Shown: positions 1 to 12,300 of the stretch, piece after piece
Layout: every line of letters starts with the position of its first letter
Numbering within the stretch: position 1 is the first letter of the stretch
Assembly: GCA_030568195.1 (NCBI GenBank)
Contig: JAJLTO010000001.1
Span: 310,001 to 374,000, forward strand
Source: Dipodascopsis uninucleata var. uninucleata
Lineage: Eukaryota > Ascomycota > Lipomycetes > Lipomycetales > Lipomycetaceae
Direction of reading: 5' to 3'
DNA length: 64,000 nt
The notes under the pieces: model-generated
Told to the model about the DNA's origin: nothing
The model's database searches: none
What the model saw: the letters and a program-made list of their open reading frames with translations, nothing else
Position numbers and translations under genes: made by a program

Positions 1-647
1 CAGTTCGTCTGGCTTATCGCATATGCTATTGACGTATAAACTATTTCGTATAGTAGAAATGGTAACAAATCATTGTACTTGTAATAGCTAAAGACAGCGG
101 CCGAGATACTTTCTATTCACTGTCTGAAATAGTAGAATGAATAGATAGAGATGATTTCTTTAGCCGACGAAAGCCTAGCTTCCTTTCTACTCGCGTTGAT
201 AAATCAATTTTTATCGTGTCTTGCAGTCAAGATTATATGGACTAGTACTTGAGAGGCTATTACTACATTACTCAGTTTTATTTAGATTACACATATTTTC
301 CTGAAAATTTATTATATATTTTCAGGAAAGGTCTCCAGACAAGTTTATCGAAATTGTTTTGTCCTCTTGCAAATTTTTCCTTTTTATAAACCATTTACAT
401 TAATGATCAATTTTGCTATTGCTGCAAAATTTTTCTTCCTTCTACTTATAATCAGAGTAATCTTACTTCATTTTGATAATCTGAGGCCGTATATCTGAGA
501 GCGAAGGCTATCCAGTTATATAATAAGATAATTGCAACTGCAGAACCTGGAAGTAAGAGTAAGTGAAGATAACGACAAGAAATAGTAGTCATATTCTCTT
601 ACTTCCCCTCTTCTGTTACATGGTTTGTAGTTTCATAGCCACGCAAC
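1..647. other. upstream region of the first C2H2 gene
   Basis: AT-rich non-coding sequence in front of the C2H2 gene that starts at 648. I see no credible open frame. Its main structure is a perfect 12-bp inverted repeat at 297-329, listed separately. The left edge of the window cuts whatever lies further upstream. Confidence 0.6.
297..329. repeat. 12-bp inverted repeat with TTCnnGAA in each arm
   Basis: The left arm TTTCCTGAAAAT (297-308) and right arm ATTTTCAGGAAA (318-329) are exact reverse complements separated by 9 bases. Each arm holds TTCnnGAA (298-305 and 321-328), the two-unit core of a heat-shock element. The repeat lies about 320 bp upstream of a C2H2 factor. It could be a cruciform-forming regulatory site or a pair of heat-shock-factor half-sites. 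The two cores are 23 bp apart, so they do not form one continuous 5-bp-phased element. Confidence 0.5.
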
Positions 648-1688
648 ATGGAGCTATTACATTATGGTAAAGAATGGTCAACTCTAGATCTTGATTTACT
701 TCATTCATATGATGAACTTTTACCAGAGCTAGCATTTGTTCCACCGCTACTTTTATCATCTGGAAATCAAACATCACCGGCGATTCTATCGGGAGGACAA
801 TTAAATGGACCCACTATTTCGATAAAGACAAAAGCTGACGATGCTTCAACATCAACGCGGCAAAGATTTCATCCAGAGCCTCAACTTGAAGCAATAGCAT
901 TATCCTCTAACACAACAGCAAATAATTCACCATCAGCGCATCCAACGACACCTAACTATCAATTTCCCTCTCATCCGTTTAATGTAGGATATAATCCTAG
1001 AACACTGTCATACTCATCAGTCTCATCAGTCTCTTCATCATCTTCTGCTGGTTCCTATGAATCTTATGACCCATATTCAGAACTGCGTCATTGTTCGGTT
1101 GGCGTTGTTGACGGCTCGCCATCATTAGATTCCGGCGTGTCTAGTAGATTGTCTCTGAATACAGAGATCAGATCGAATGTTCCACCTGATTCAGGCTTGC
1201 CTTCATCGTCATCTTCGAATCTATCGCCTGTGATGGACTCTTCTGAAGCTACTCCTACTTTAGATTACATGGGAAATATAGATTCTCCTCTGGATGGTTC
1301 GCAAAAGCGAAAGCAGGGCCATAATCGTAACTACAGATGCCGACACTGTTCGCTTGTGTTTCCCGGTGCTCCCGCACTTAAAGCTCACATTCTTACTTTA
1401 CAGGACTCTGATATTTCGCAGAGACCGTACAAATGTCCAGAGATAACATGTGATTGGCATGTCATTGGATTCCACCGGAACAATGACTGCTCAAGACATT
1501 ATCGTCAAGTACACGGTGTTCGTGAATTTGTATGCAGATGGCAAGCTTCGCGTGATTGCCGAACGCACAGATTTGTCACTGCATGGCTTAGAAATCGTCA
1601 TGAGCGCACAGTTCATGCCTCTGAGATGCAGCGTGCAGGGCTTTTGACTGCAGAAGATTTACCGCGTAGGCGAAGAAAGCAGCGCTAG
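648..1688 (+). CDS. C2H2 zinc-finger protein, paralogue of the gene at 25.7 kb
   Basis: Intronless 346-residue protein, probably a nuclear DNA-binding regulator. Residues 1 to about 215 are Ser/Thr/Pro-rich and low in complexity. A basic stretch (SQKRKQGHNR) leads into three C2H2-type units at about 230-325. Unit 1 has C-x2-C and one His but no clear second His. Unit 2 (C-x4-C, then SRHYRQVH) is complete. Unit 3 has a stretched C-x7-C and NRHERTVH. The tail RRRRKQR looks like a nuclear localisation signal. The same finger order and spacing, including the incomplete first unit and a W-x-x-x-GF insertion in unit 2, recur in the protein at 25693-27000. I assign no orthologue; target genes are unknown. 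Confidence 0.85.
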   Translation: MELLHYGKEWSTLDLDLLHSYDELLPELAFVPPLLLSSGNQTSPAILSGGQLNGPTISIKTKADDASTSTRQRFHPEPQLEAIALSSNTTANNSPSAHPTTPNYQFPSHPFNVGYNPRTLSYSSVSSVSSSSSAGSYESYDPYSELRHCSVGVVDGSPSLDSGVSSRLSLNTEIRSNVPPDSGLPSSSSSNLSPVMDSSEATPTLDYMGNIDSPLDGSQKRKQGHNRNYRCRHCSLVFPGAPALKAHILTLQDSDISQRPYKCPEITCDWHVIGFHRNNDCSRHYRQVHGVREFVCRWQASRDCRTHRFVTAWLRNRHERTVHASEMQRAGLLTAEDLPRRRRKQR

Positions 1689-3412
1689 GTGTAACTATAT
1701 ATTTATTCAATACTAAGATAGAGAAAATGTGTACACGTGCGCTCTAGTTTTAAGTTACATATTTTTACTACCGCTACTTTAATGGGTTTTATGCACAGTC
1801 TTTCTCTGACTGACGGTTCTTTTGTTCGATCTTCATTGATTCTTATTTCGATGGATTTTTTTCTTACGCTCATGCTTTTATTTTTCTTTGCGAGTCCTTT
1901 TCGTGTTTCTTTTTTTTTTGGTTTGGGTATGATAGCATAGAATACAGGATACGGAATATTGTTCTTTTACTTATAAATTGTTATTATTATTACTATTATT
2001 ATTACTTCGGCTTTTATTATTACTATTATTACTATTATTTTGTTACTCCTACTGCTATTATTATATTATTATTTGTTAATTCTACTTCTTTTTGCGGTTG
2101 TTATTAGTATTGCTCACTGTTACTATTATTATATACTATATATTACGTTACCACCATTACTATTTATATTCAGTATTACATCACTCTGGTTTCTACTTTT
2201 ACCATTCGTTACACGAAAAATGATACAAAGTAACATTATCGTGATGCCCCAGATAACTGCCGACTCTAAATGTCAGTAGATATATAAAATATAAATTTTG
2301 AGCATTTGCTTATGTCAATCCTCTAGTATCCGATTGACCGTGTAATTCTCCAGGCCTCATTACTCTATTCTTGCGCCGTAGATATCTTCTCTGTTTTCGT
2401 AGCACGAATGTGTCGCATTGCTATGTTTTGCAAGGCGATAATGCAGTCCTTCGACTTGCGTCATCGTGCGACATTGATACCAGACCCTTATTTACGACAT
2501 CAGCTACATATCTACTTCTGGCTGCGTTTAAACTATCTGCTTTTCCACGGCCCAAAGTATCATCTACTATCTGCCATATTAATGTATTCCTTGTCCGCAC
2601 TTCGTAGATAACTATAACGTACAATTAATCAAGCTCAAGTTAGATCTACAGCTCTCATTCCTAAGGTACCTTAAAACGAGTAGAAGATAGGGGAGCGCCA
2701 TTATCAAAATCAAAGCTGAATCAAGAAGCTAAGAATAAATGTGTGCCGATCTCCCAAAAGGTCAAGCAACAGAAACACTACGCCATTATAACCTAACCCA
2801 GTTTATTTTACTCCAGGCCTGATTCTTTATATAGGCCTCAAGACAATAGCGCAGGCATTATTGAAGCAGGTACGACAATACGAGATATGTACAATAGGGA
2901 ATAAAACTAATAGCAAAGGATTGGAGCCCTTATTGACTACTCGCATATCGTATAGAGTTTACAAACAAAGAGTGAACATTTTTTTAGTACTAGAAGCATC
3001 CTGTGGCCACAGTGGTCTTATAAGCAGGTCGCAGACTTTTTTAAGTCTCGGTTTTTACTTGCGATATTTAGCAAAATCAACTTTTACACATACAGGTAAT
3101 ATTCCTTGCTACAATAACTATTATTTTTAGTGTCTTGCAATATCAGATACTTGTAGAGGCATATACTGAATCGATTAGAGGCGGTCGCTGACGGAAACTC
3201 TAGAGCACAGCAGCCCGGAAGAATTGATCTTCTTAGTGCTTGACTTCTTTGTTATCTGACATTGACTGCACATCCAGTACGCAACATTCATTGCATCAAA
3301 GAGCTTATTTTTACAGTAAGCTTTTAGTTAGCGGCAACATTGGCTGTCCTCGCATTGCTTTAAACGTGGAGAAAGTCTTCGGTCACACTTAAGTGGTGGT
3401 TTACTTTTTGCT
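1689..3412. other. intergenic, with an ATT/ATA microsatellite
   Basis: About 1.7 kb between two plus-strand genes. It contains an imperfect TTA/ATT/ACT triplet repeat (about 1976-2090) and several short open frames that match nothing I know and lie in low-complexity or AT-rich sequence. The last few hundred bases are the likely promoter and leader of the AAA ATPase gene. Confidence 0.55.
1976..2090. repeat. imperfect ATT/ACT trinucleotide microsatellite
   Basis: Runs of TTA, ATT and ACT triplets interrupted by short non-repeat pieces, about 115 bp long, in non-coding sequence downstream of the first C2H2 gene. It is a simple-sequence repeat with no evident function and is likely polymorphic between strains. 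Confidence 0.7.
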
Positions 3413-6130
3413 ATGCCGATCAAGTCAAGGAAACAGCAGCCGAGCAGTTCACTGCAGCAAATATATGATGAAGCCTATCGTTGCTTTGTAGATGCTATGT
3501 ACGATGAGTCAAGAGGAAATGATGGCGCGGCTCTCGAAGGTTGGCTGCGCACGCTAGAGTACATAGAATCACATCATTCTAAAATAGTTTCTTCTCCTCA
3601 AGTGTCTTCTCATGACATCTCGCTATATGCCAGGGTTGTCGATATCGAAAGACAATCCAAAGATAGAGTATTGGCATATGCTGCGGCGACGGCTCCAGGA
3701 TCATCTCTCTCGCCTAAGCAACTCCAGCGGGTTTATGAGAAGCTCAGAGCGTCCCGGACTACGGGATCAAGTTCAAGCTCAGGAATTAATGCAAATGCTC
3801 TTGTTCAACAACAGGCACAGGCATTAGCACAAGCGCAAGAAATGGCAAAGAAACACCATCAGAGTCATGACCAGCAGCAATATCTTCATAAACATCAACA
3901 GCAAACGCTCAGATCGAAATCACCTCCTAAGAAGTCAATGCTCATGACTCTACGTGGGACCAAGGGAACTCCTCTATCTGGGAGTTCTTCATCACCAACA
4001 ACTGGTGCCCAAGGAAGTAGTTCTAATATTACAACATCTTCATTACAGATACATTCTAGTGGCCAACCAAAGAAGTCTCTATCGTCCTCGTCCCCAGGAC
4101 CTCCTTCAAGTTCTTCAACGGCTGCTGCAAATATGGCGTGGTCTGCTCTTTCACCACCTTCTCGCAAGACGTCTGAAAATGAAGAACAGCAAGTTCAACA
4201 GCATGCTTCAGAAGCATTTCGTACATTTTCGGCAACTACAATTTCGGTTGCCCCATCTCGAGCATCTGAAAAAGATCGCGATCGTGCTAACATGGAGTCA
4301 TCTCTAATCTCGCTCTCACCACCTGGCACACCACAGCCACCCCATAACTTCTCTTCGAATATTGGAGTAAACGGGATAAACAATGGTAACAATAGCTCAC
4401 CAATGCATCCATCGCCTCCATCATCAAGATCACCATCACCAACTGGTTGGCCGGCAGCTAATGATCCAGCTACTTACCCACCAACGGTTCCTATTGTCCG
4501 AGTTTCCCCATCTCCTCCATACCCAACAACGATCTACAGCAATGGTAATGGCAATAACAAGAGTACAGGTTCTCTTTCCTCTTCACCACCGGTTCCTGTT
4601 GTTCCCTCGCTTCCTCCATCGACATTCCCATTTGCTCAGCGTACTACGAAACCAGCTGCTACTTTACGCAATCGCTCGTCTCCATCTATTGTTGCTCGCA
4701 GACCAGTTCCAAAGTCGTCATTATCTGCAAATGCCATGCCCACAACTTCTAGTGGCAGTTCAGGAACGCTCAGCTCGTCACCACTTCTCTCTGCAAACAA
4801 TGTACCATCTTGTACACCGACAAGTAGTTCTTCATCTCCTGTGCCAACATCTTCATCTGCGTTTTCGTCGACTGCTGCGTTGGCCGCGACTTCTACTGCT
4901 AAGGAAAAGGCTCGAATAGCTAAATCTGGGAAACCTCGAGTGGCTACGAAATCGATGGCAGCTTCTCCAACTAGAGCTACTGCCTCCTCAAATGCTAAGC
5001 GCAGTTCTCCACCTCGCAATCGACAGACACAGAGTCCTGTGCAATCACAGCAAAGTAAGCCGACTTTGGTACCTGTGGGAACACCTGGGAAATCGACGAC
5101 TCCTGTGGGAACACTACCGCCGCTTATGCCTGAATCATCAGACCCTGCTGAACAGGCATGGAACCAAAGGGTTAATGAAGCTCTTTCGAAAGTTAGAGGT
5201 GTAGACGAGACTGCGGCTCGGCAGATTCTAAATGAAATTGTTGTTAAGGGTGATGAAGTACATTGGGATGATATAGCCGGATTGGACCAAGCTAAAACGA
5301 GTTTGAAGGAAACAGTCGTCTATCCCTTTTTGCGTCCTGACCTGTTCAGTGGTTTGCGTGAACCTGCACGAGGCATGCTGCTCTTCGGTCCGCCGGGTAC
5401 CGGTAAAACCATGCTGGCACGTGCTGTAGCCACTGAATCACATTCAACATTTTTCTCTATATCCGCTTCTTCTCTCACATCTAAGTATTTAGGAGAATCA
5501 GAGAAGCTTGTATGTGCATTATTCGCACTTGCTCGTGCTCTTTCGCCTTCGATTATATTCGTGGATGAAATAGACTCGCTGCTGTCTGCAAGATCTGACC
5601 AAGGAGAGCATGAAGCCTCCCGAAGAATTAAAACGGAATTTTTGATTAAATGGAGCGATTTGCAGCACGCAGCTGCAGGACGAGATTCTTCATCTCTGTC
5701 AGAGGGTGATGCCCAGAGAGTGCTAGTACTTGCAGCGACGAACTTGCCATGGGCAATCGATGAAGCTGCTCGTAGACGATTTGTCCGTCGTCAATATATT
5801 CCACTACCAGAGTCTCAAACTAGAAAGAAACATATCGAGACTCTACTTGTGCACCAAAGGCATTCTCTGACCAGTGAAGACATTGAGAAACTTGTAGAAC
5901 TAACAGATGGGTTTTCTGGATCAGATATCACTGCTCTTGCAAAGGATGCTGCGATGGGTCCTCTTCGGTCCCTTGGAGAAGATCTTCTCTTTACTCCACG
6001 AGATCAAATTCGTCCAATTATGTTTACTGATTTTGAAGCTAGTCTCAAGTCTATTCGTCCATCAGTATCTCGTGAAGGGCTAAAGATATTTGAGGAATGG
6101 GCAAGTAAATTTGGTAGCTCCGGTGCATAA
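3413..6130 (+). CDS. AAA ATPase of the spastin/fidgetin/VPS4 clade, Sap1/Yta6-like
   Basis: Intronless 905-residue protein. Residues about 15-60 form a helical region ([19 protein letters not shown]) reminiscent of an MIT-type N-terminus. Residues about 100-590 are a long disordered Ser/Pro/Gln-rich linker. The AAA module follows: [11 protein letters not shown] start signature near 620, Walker A GPPGTGKT at about 659, Walker B IIFVDEID near 715, sensor-1 [11 protein letters not shown], and paired arginines ([10 protein letters not shown]) where arginine fingers sit. The C-terminus [13 protein letters not shown] matches the closing helix of the VPS4/spastin group. Among yeast proteins the long linker plus this AAA type best fits Sap1 or Yta6. 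A role in microtubule or membrane remodelling follows only from the clade and is not shown here. Confidence 0.88.
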   Translation: MPIKSRKQQPSSSLQQIYDEAYRCFVDAMYDESRGNDGAALEGWLRTLEYIESHHSKIVSSPQVSSHDISLYARVVDIERQSKDRVLAYAAATAPGSSLSPKQLQRVYEKLRASRTTGSSSSSGINANALVQQQAQALAQAQEMAKKHHQSHDQQQYLHKHQQQTLRSKSPPKKSMLMTLRGTKGTPLSGSSSSPTTGAQGSSSNITTSSLQIHSSGQPKKSLSSSSPGPPSSSSTAAANMAWSALSPPSRKTSENEEQQVQQHASEAFRTFSATTISVAPSRASEKDRDRANMESSLISLSPPGTPQPPHNFSSNIGVNGINNGNNSSPMHPSPPSSRSPSPTGWPAANDPATYPPTVPIVRVSPSPPYPTTIYSNGNGNNKSTGSLSSSPPVPVVPSLPPSTFPFAQRTTKPAATLRNRSSPSIVARRPVPKSSLSANAMPTTSSGSSGTLSSSPLLSANNVPSCTPTSSSSSPVPTSSSAFSSTAALAATSTAKEKARIAKSGKPRVATKSMAASPTRATASSNAKRSSPPRNRQTQSPVQSQQSKPTLVPVGTPGKSTTPVGTLPPLMPESSDPAEQAWNQRVNEALSKVRGVDETAARQILNEIVVKGDEVHWDDIAGLDQAKTSLKETVVYPFLRPDLFSGLREPARGMLLFGPPGTGKTMLARAVATESHSTFFSISASSLTSKYLGESEKLVCALFALARALSPSIIFVDEIDSLLSARSDQGEHEASRRIKTEFLIKWSDLQHAAAGRDSSSLSEGDAQRVLVLAATNLPWAIDEAARRRFVRRQYIPLPESQTRKKHIETLLVHQRHSLTSEDIEKLVELTDGFSGSDITALAKDAAMGPLRSLGEDLLFTPRDQIRPIMFTDFEASLKSIRPSVSREGLKIFEEWASKFGSSGA

Positions 6131-6686
6131 GTCAAAATTTATTGGTTTTCAATAAGATTTTAATCTAGTATATAATGAAGTGATGAATGTGATTACTACG
6201 TTAAAATTGGTGTTATCGTTTGTGTGCATTGATAAGCATTGTTCATTCTCTCATCTTCATATGAACATTGAAGTATTTTTTAGGTGGCCGCTGACGGTTT
6301 TTTTCCTTTTTTTTTTCATTCTTCTTTTTATATGAGAAAGTTACTGCTACATATACATACTACCCATCTTCTTAGGAATTCGTCATGCACTTGGATGCTT
6401 GACCTACTTTTGCAAGATCATCATACCTTCTATCAGTTTTAGTATTTAATTTCTTCTTGGGCAGGGCTGTTTTCATCTAATGATAATTTATTCTGCACTT
6501 CATTGTAAATACTTTATTTGTATAATTTAAAAAGACAAGATATACTACAATATTCTAATTATGATTGCACTGCACTTCGACTCCCATATACAGCTTAGCG
6601 AAGAGCACTAGATCCAATAAAAATAATCCTAGACCGCCGCTCCTTCTAAATATTGACAATTAATTACAATTGGCTACAGCCACTTT
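6131..6686. other. convergent intergenic region
   Basis: About 550 bp of AT-rich 3'-flanking DNA between the AAA gene (plus) and MRPS17 (minus), with T-runs typical of fungal 3' ends. I see no gene in it. Confidence 0.6.
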
Positions 6687-7659
6687 TCATTTTGATAAAC
6701 TCAGTTTGGAAACAAGTTCGGAAGCTTTCTGCTCTAATCTGCTGGCACGCTCACGGTAAACTTCACTTGACAAATGTAATCGTGGAGGCCACTGGTCGAC
6801 ATCATATTTCTCTTTCAATTCTTTAGCTAATGCCTTCACACCAGCATCATCTATGACCTTTGATTCTGGCTCTACTTGTAGCAGTCTAAATGCACGAAGA
6901 TCTCCCCAAAATTCTGCTGTAGGTTTAAATGCTGGTTTGTCGCCGCTTGATCCAAGCTCAACTAGCCCGTCTCTCTTGACTATAGCTTCTGGATCGCGAC
7001 GATCCCGGTATTCTCGGAAGTAAAATTTGACAAAATCCCGAGGGAATTGATTCCAGAATCCCTCGTAACTAGCAGAGAGCTTTTCAATGACTGTGGGGAT
7101 GCCATCCCTATTTAAACTGCCTAACATTTCTTGAGTAATTTCTGACATCTTAATTCCTTCGGGTATGATTTTGCGATCACTCAGCAACTGAGCGAAAGTT
7201 CGTTCCAAACGGGCGACATTAGCGTATTGGTCAAACTGCTGCCCTTTGTTACTCTTGATTTCCGCTACTGCAAAATGCTTACGTGCACTTATAGGCCTTG
7301 TAGCTTCAATTCTAACAACGTCGCCTGATCGACAAACTTCAGCTTCATCGTGAACGAGATAGTCTTTTCGTCTGTTAACTACCTATATATAAATAGCACT
7401 CTGTTAATATATAATAAATGGCAAATCTATATGAGATCACAGTTGCTCATGAGCATATCTAGGTATTATGATATCTTTCCATTTGCGTTACATGTAATCC
7501 ATATTGTACCTTAGTACGAGAAGGAAGATAAATATTCTAAAAATAATTGCGCACCATTTTATAACGAGGATTGAATTGCGGATTATTGACTCGCACCTTA
7601 ATTGTTTTTGACATTTTGCCATGAGAAACGACAAGACCGATGAAATTTTGTCGAACCAT
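6687..7659 (-). CDS. MRPS17: mitochondrial ribosomal protein uS17m, fungal long form
   Basis: Two exons on the minus strand: 7555-7659 and 6687-7382, with an intron of 172 bp; the joined frame gives 266 residues. Exon 1 encodes [16 protein letters not shown] followed by KTIKVRV, the conserved start of mitochondrial S17. Exon 2 continues with [26 protein letters not shown] and KHFAVAEI, the rest of the OB-fold. A fungus-specific C-terminal extension of about 170 helical residues follows, as in yeast Mrps17 (237 aa). The protein belongs to the small subunit of the mitoribosome. The donor reads GTGCGC, which is unusual, but all other frames stop at once and the junction restores family sequence. 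The reading frame stays open for 33 codons upstream of the chosen start; I kept the start that matches the family. It is divergent from the peroxiredoxin gene. Confidence 0.9.
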
Positions 7660-8364
7660 TTTTGCTACTTGCTTTCTTTTGCTTGGTTGCCGATGAGACG
7701 AATAGTTACTGTCCTTTAATGAAAGAGTGAGACCTTGGTTCTCGTCTTCCTCCTCCTCCTATGAATAAAGATTAAGGGAGAAAATACTGATGTATGAAAA
7801 TTGACAGCTATAAGAAATGCTATAGAATATTAGTTCCAGTGATGTAAAATAGCAACTGAAAATATATTTTTCTTTTGTTCTCTAGAAAGAAAACGGAACG
7901 AAAATTAAAATTTTTAGTAGTAATGCTTAATTATGCTCCACATGTCCTACATTATCTGAGGCTCGCTGGTTGTGATATCATACAAATATTACGTAAGATA
8001 TATGGTAAATTAAAAAAATGTATTGCTCTAGTCTTCTGACAGCTCTATTTGAAATATACAGTTAAATAGTTATGAATATAGAATATCTGGTCATAATCTT
8101 GTAACTCTTAGTGTAATAGGTGCAGCTTTTCTGAAATTTTTTATATTGAGAGTGTCGGCCAGTTAGATGTCTTGACGTGCTCCTTACTGCCTCTCTATAG
8201 ATATTTTCCCCAACACCTCCCTATCACAGAATTACTAGATCTACATTCAATCTCAACTTGTAGACACCAATTTTAGGTAAGTTTAAGGTATCTCAATATC
8301 ATAGATAGATATCAGTATATATATATTCTCTAATTCATTCACCTATCAAATATAGAAAACCAAG
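7660..8364. other. divergent promoter region between MRPS17 and PRX5
   Basis: About 700 bp shared by two genes for mitochondrial proteins. It includes an open minus-strand extension of the MRPS17 frame (7660-7758) preceded by an acceptor-like CATAG, and a likely 5'-UTR intron of PRX5 on the plus strand (8277-8355). Nothing else was recognised. Confidence 0.55.
8277..8355 (+). other. probable 5'-UTR intron of PRX5
   Basis: The donor GTAAGT at 8277, a branch-like TCTAATTC and the acceptor ATATAG ending at 8355 make a 79-bp intron of the same style as the coding introns here. The next bases run AAAACCAAG into the start codon at 8365. It would shorten the leader without changing the protein. Only sequence signals support it. 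Confidence 0.5.
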
Positions 8365-9036
8365 ATGAATTCAGGAATCATTAGATCTACTCTGAGAAGG
8401 AGCTTGACTAACGTCAGCCGTATTCACGCTAACAAAGTCGGCTCTTCAATTAGACAGTTTCATGCTACAAGATTGGCAGCCGTAAAGGTTGGAGACTCTA
8501 TTCCATCCTCTACTTTGTTTGGCGCGTCTCCAGGCGACAAATTTGACATTGCCGCGGAGGTTGGAACTGGAAAGTCGATCCTGGTATTTGTTCCAGGTGC
8601 TTTCTCTCCAGGCTGCACTGCTTCACACATCCCCGGATACCTCTCATACGCTAAGAAATTCGCCGAAAAGGGTATTAATAAGATAATTGTTATTGCTGGA
8701 AACGATGCATTTGTGATGAACTCATGGGCTAAGAGTCTTGGTGATGCTAACGGCAAGATTAAATATCTTGCTGATCCAAGCCTGAAGTTTATTACTGCCC
8801 TTGATCTTAACTTCGACGCTTCCAAATTTTTTGGCAACGAGCGCAGCAAGCGTGCAGTTCTCCTTATTGATAATGGAAAGGTCGTAAAGACCTTTATCGA
8901 GCCAGATAATACTTCTGTTAACGGTGAGTTCACTTCTGGATAGCATCGAGCTACAATGATATAGATTTAAATCATTTTACTAATCTTTGTGCTGAAAATA
9001 GTCTCTGAGGCCGGCAAAGTATTCAATGAGATCTAG
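8365..9036 (+). CDS. PRX5: mitochondrial 1-Cys peroxiredoxin, Prx5/Ahp1 family
   Basis: Two exons, 8365-8923 and 9002-9036; the 78-bp intron has GTGAGT, TTACTAAT and AATAG signals. The joined product is 197 residues. The first 39 residues are rich in Arg, Ser and Ala without acidic residues, and RQFHATRLAA looks like a matrix-processing site, so import into mitochondria is likely. The catalytic block PGAFSPGCTASHIPGYL carries the peroxidatic Cys at about residue 84, with Ser in place of the usual Thr, and the supporting Arg lies in NERSKRAVLL. No other cysteine is present in the whole protein, so it should work as a 1-Cys enzyme resolved by an outside thiol. The short second exon supplies the ending VSEAGKVFNEI. 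The role is reduction of H2O2 and organic hydroperoxides. Confidence 0.92.
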
Positions 9037-9303
9037 ATATGTTCTCTTTGTTTATGGGTGCAACTATAATCAAAATGTTTCCTCAACTAAATAAGCTAAT
9101 ATATATTATACATACATTGAAATGTCCTGTTATCTATTTTCTATATTACTATACTTGTCCAATAAAGTATAAATAGCGACAATAATAAATCAAATTACGG
9201 TAACTTGTTATTAAAGCCGTAGAAACTAAACAAAGCGCATTATATGGTAGCTGCCTCGAAAGTTGACGTTCTTAATATATACATAACCTGTCGACAAATT
9301 CAC

Positions 9304-12300
9304 TTAACGACGTAGTTCAGTGTTTTTAGAGGGTAAAACATCTAATCTCAGTCTAACGACCTTCAAGATGATCGATGCAACAAGACGATAAATAAAAACA
9401 ACTACAATAATGATACCGAGAAACGTCGTTTTGCTAGAATCAATGTTGTAAGTTTTGAGTACTGATTCACCAGTAGGAAAAGAGCAGGATCCATCGGCTA
9501 ACTGAAACTCATTTTCACACGTGAATTTCAGGCCATCAAATCCATAGTTCAGTAGTACAACGATGATATATTTTAACGGATTGATCCAATTTATACCTCG
9601 AAAAAATCCAGGCATATTTAGAGACATAAGTCCGTTCATCATAGTACCAATTGAAAGAACAAGAGAAGTCACATTTGCTGCAAACCCAGAATGCATGAAC
9701 AGTGTGTTAAATGCAATCCCAATACTCTCACCACAGTTTGTGATCGCAAATGCCGCGTAAGCAGTCACGAAGAACATATCTACAGTTCTGTTTACACCAG
9801 TCACCATTATACTAAGAGCAGAGTATACAAATCCATTAATAATCTCCAATGGGACTTCAAAAGCGCTATAACAGACAAGAAATGGTAATACACCATACAC
9901 GCCATCATCATGCTCACGATAAAATATATCTCTTTGTTCCGGGTATACAGCAAGATTATTGAGCATACCAATAAAATATAAACCTGAAGTTTCTTGAATT
10001 ATACCAATTCTGTTAATGACCCCATAATAGTCGGACTTGATCGGTGAAAAGAAAAGAGCAATAATGATACCGTAACTAATGACTTGTCCTAAGCGTGCTA
10101 GTAGAATTACAGGTCGCCTTCGCATGTCTATAAATGTTCTGCGCAGCAAAATTGGTGTTGCTATAAAAGCAGACGCGGGTTCTCTCTTCAATGATCCCAG
10201 TTCTGCAGGCTGGAGGATATGTGCGTTTGCTTTACTATCTTGCTCGGCGCTTTCTGCCAGTTTTTTATCGTTAGACGTCTGATATTCGGCAAAGTACGCC
10301 ACGATTTTATCAACCCGCTCTCGAGTCTGAGCCTCACTCTCTACATCTTGCAAGTTTATAGAAATCAGGTCAAGTAAATGATCTGCAGGATTAGTTAGTT
10401 TCGGAAATTCATAGCCCAGATTATGGAAATAACTGAGAATTGAATCTCCACCAGCTCCACTATATGCAACTCTGCCGCCTTTTGCAAGTAGCAATATATT
10501 TCCAAAATATGAAAACAAATCCGACCGAGGCTGATGTATTGTGCAAATAACGGTAGTCCCCTTTCTAGCAAGGTCCTGAAGCACAGAAAGAATCGAACCC
10601 GCTGTAAAACTGTCAAGACCTGACGTTGGTTCATCAAGAAGTAACACACGAGGCTCATTTAACAGCTGGACAGTGATAGACACTCGTCGCTTCTCACCAC
10701 CCGAAATACCTTTAACTAGTTCACTACCGATAAGAGTATCTGCACAGTCATGCAGTCCCATCATACGAATCAGTTCTTCTACTCGTTGATGCTTTTCGCG
10801 GCGGGTCATAAATGAAGGGAGACGAAGCTCAGCAGCGAAGCGAAGTGTTTCGCGAACTGTAAGAGCAGGTAAGTATCCCTCATCATCTTGCGTAACATAC
10901 GAACAAATTGATCGTAAGACATTTGGAGATGCCTGATGACCACCAACCAAAATAGAGCCGGAAAGACTATATTTTGAAACAAGAGTAGAATGCAATCGCT
11001 GAGCAATGAAATTGAGCATTGAACTTTTTCCAGAACCAGATGGCCCCAGAATAGCATTGATCTTTCCAGGTTCAAAATAAGAAGATATTCCTCGAAGAAT
11101 TTCAATTTCCTTCTTATGCAGAAAAAGATCTCTAGATTGTATAATCAATCGAAGATCACGAACTTCAATAGAAACTTCCTGTACTCTGCCTTCGCTATGT
11201 ACCTCCAACGTATCCCGATTAGATCTCAGGCTAGTATCTTCAGAAGCACTAGATTTCTTACCTGCTGCAGCAACTTCAACCTGAAGAAATGTCAGTACTA
11301 CATATGCGCCTAAGTACGATAAAATACCTATAGCCAAGTTCGCGACAAGAGGAACAGCGATCCAATTTTTCCCAAATCCAAATGCTTCCAAGTTGTATTC
11401 ACCTGTATACTCAGCGCATTCCGGGTTCGACTCATCGCCATATGGGCAATCGCCAAAGTAGTCTGTAAGCTGACTAGAAAGAAGACCACCAAACCCGTAG
11501 TAGACGTAAGCGACCCAGCGAAGCCACCGAACATATACTGGCATATGCTGAGCCTGATTAAAAAAACCGCAAGCCATCGATTGTACGGTGTATATAGTGT
11601 TTGCATATAACGAAGCTTCGCTGTACTGACGAGATAATGAAACACATAGTGTAGCTGAAGCAACATTCACCAGATGCTGTAAGAGTATATGACAAAAAAA
11701 AATGAAAAATTGGCGGGCTGAACCAATTAAACCAATGAGAAAATAGGAAGTGACACTAAACAATAAGGGACCAAACAAATCCTCGGTAAAAAGCCTGGCC
11801 AAACGTCGAGATATCAAAAATCCAGCCGTAGTTACCATTCCATTTCTTCTCTCACGATCGAAGACTTTCATATCTATAGTACAGAGCCTATAGGTCTCAT
11901 ACATTAAAATGAGATAGCCTTGGAGAGCAATAACTATATAGATAGAGTTGATACGAGAGCGAATGCCGGCAACAGAGCCGTCCACTCGGAGGAACGTTAA
12001 ACCAGCAATGACTCCCAGTAAGGCAGCCTCCACGATAGCAGCGCCGAGGCCGAGACGATCTCTGTTTGTAATTTTGAATGTTCGCTGTGTCAAAACCATT
12101 ATCTCCCTCCACAAGCCAGCGCGAGCATCACGCAGAGGAGGAGGCTCAGGTTTGGTCGCTATGGCAGAAAATTTAGCGGATTCTCGCCAGTGGGCAACTA
12201 GCTTTGATATTCGTTCTTGAGACAAATGCTCTTTTTCAGGCGTTCTCGTATCATATGCAGCAAGATCTATCATAAAATCCGCAGGATTCATTTTTTTAGG

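Noticed and set aside
2371-2624. Short frames on both strands after the first C2H2 gene
   Set aside because: Mutually overlapping and not recognisable; no start context or domain.
2861-3130. 89-codon plus-strand frame before the AAA ATPase gene
   Set aside because: No similarity recognised and it lies in the likely promoter/leader of the AAA gene.
3179-6298. Similar 16-mers (AGGYGGYCGCTGACGG) on both sides of the AAA gene
   Set aside because: 14 of 16 matches is common by chance at this scale; no longer repeat or target-site pattern surrounds them.
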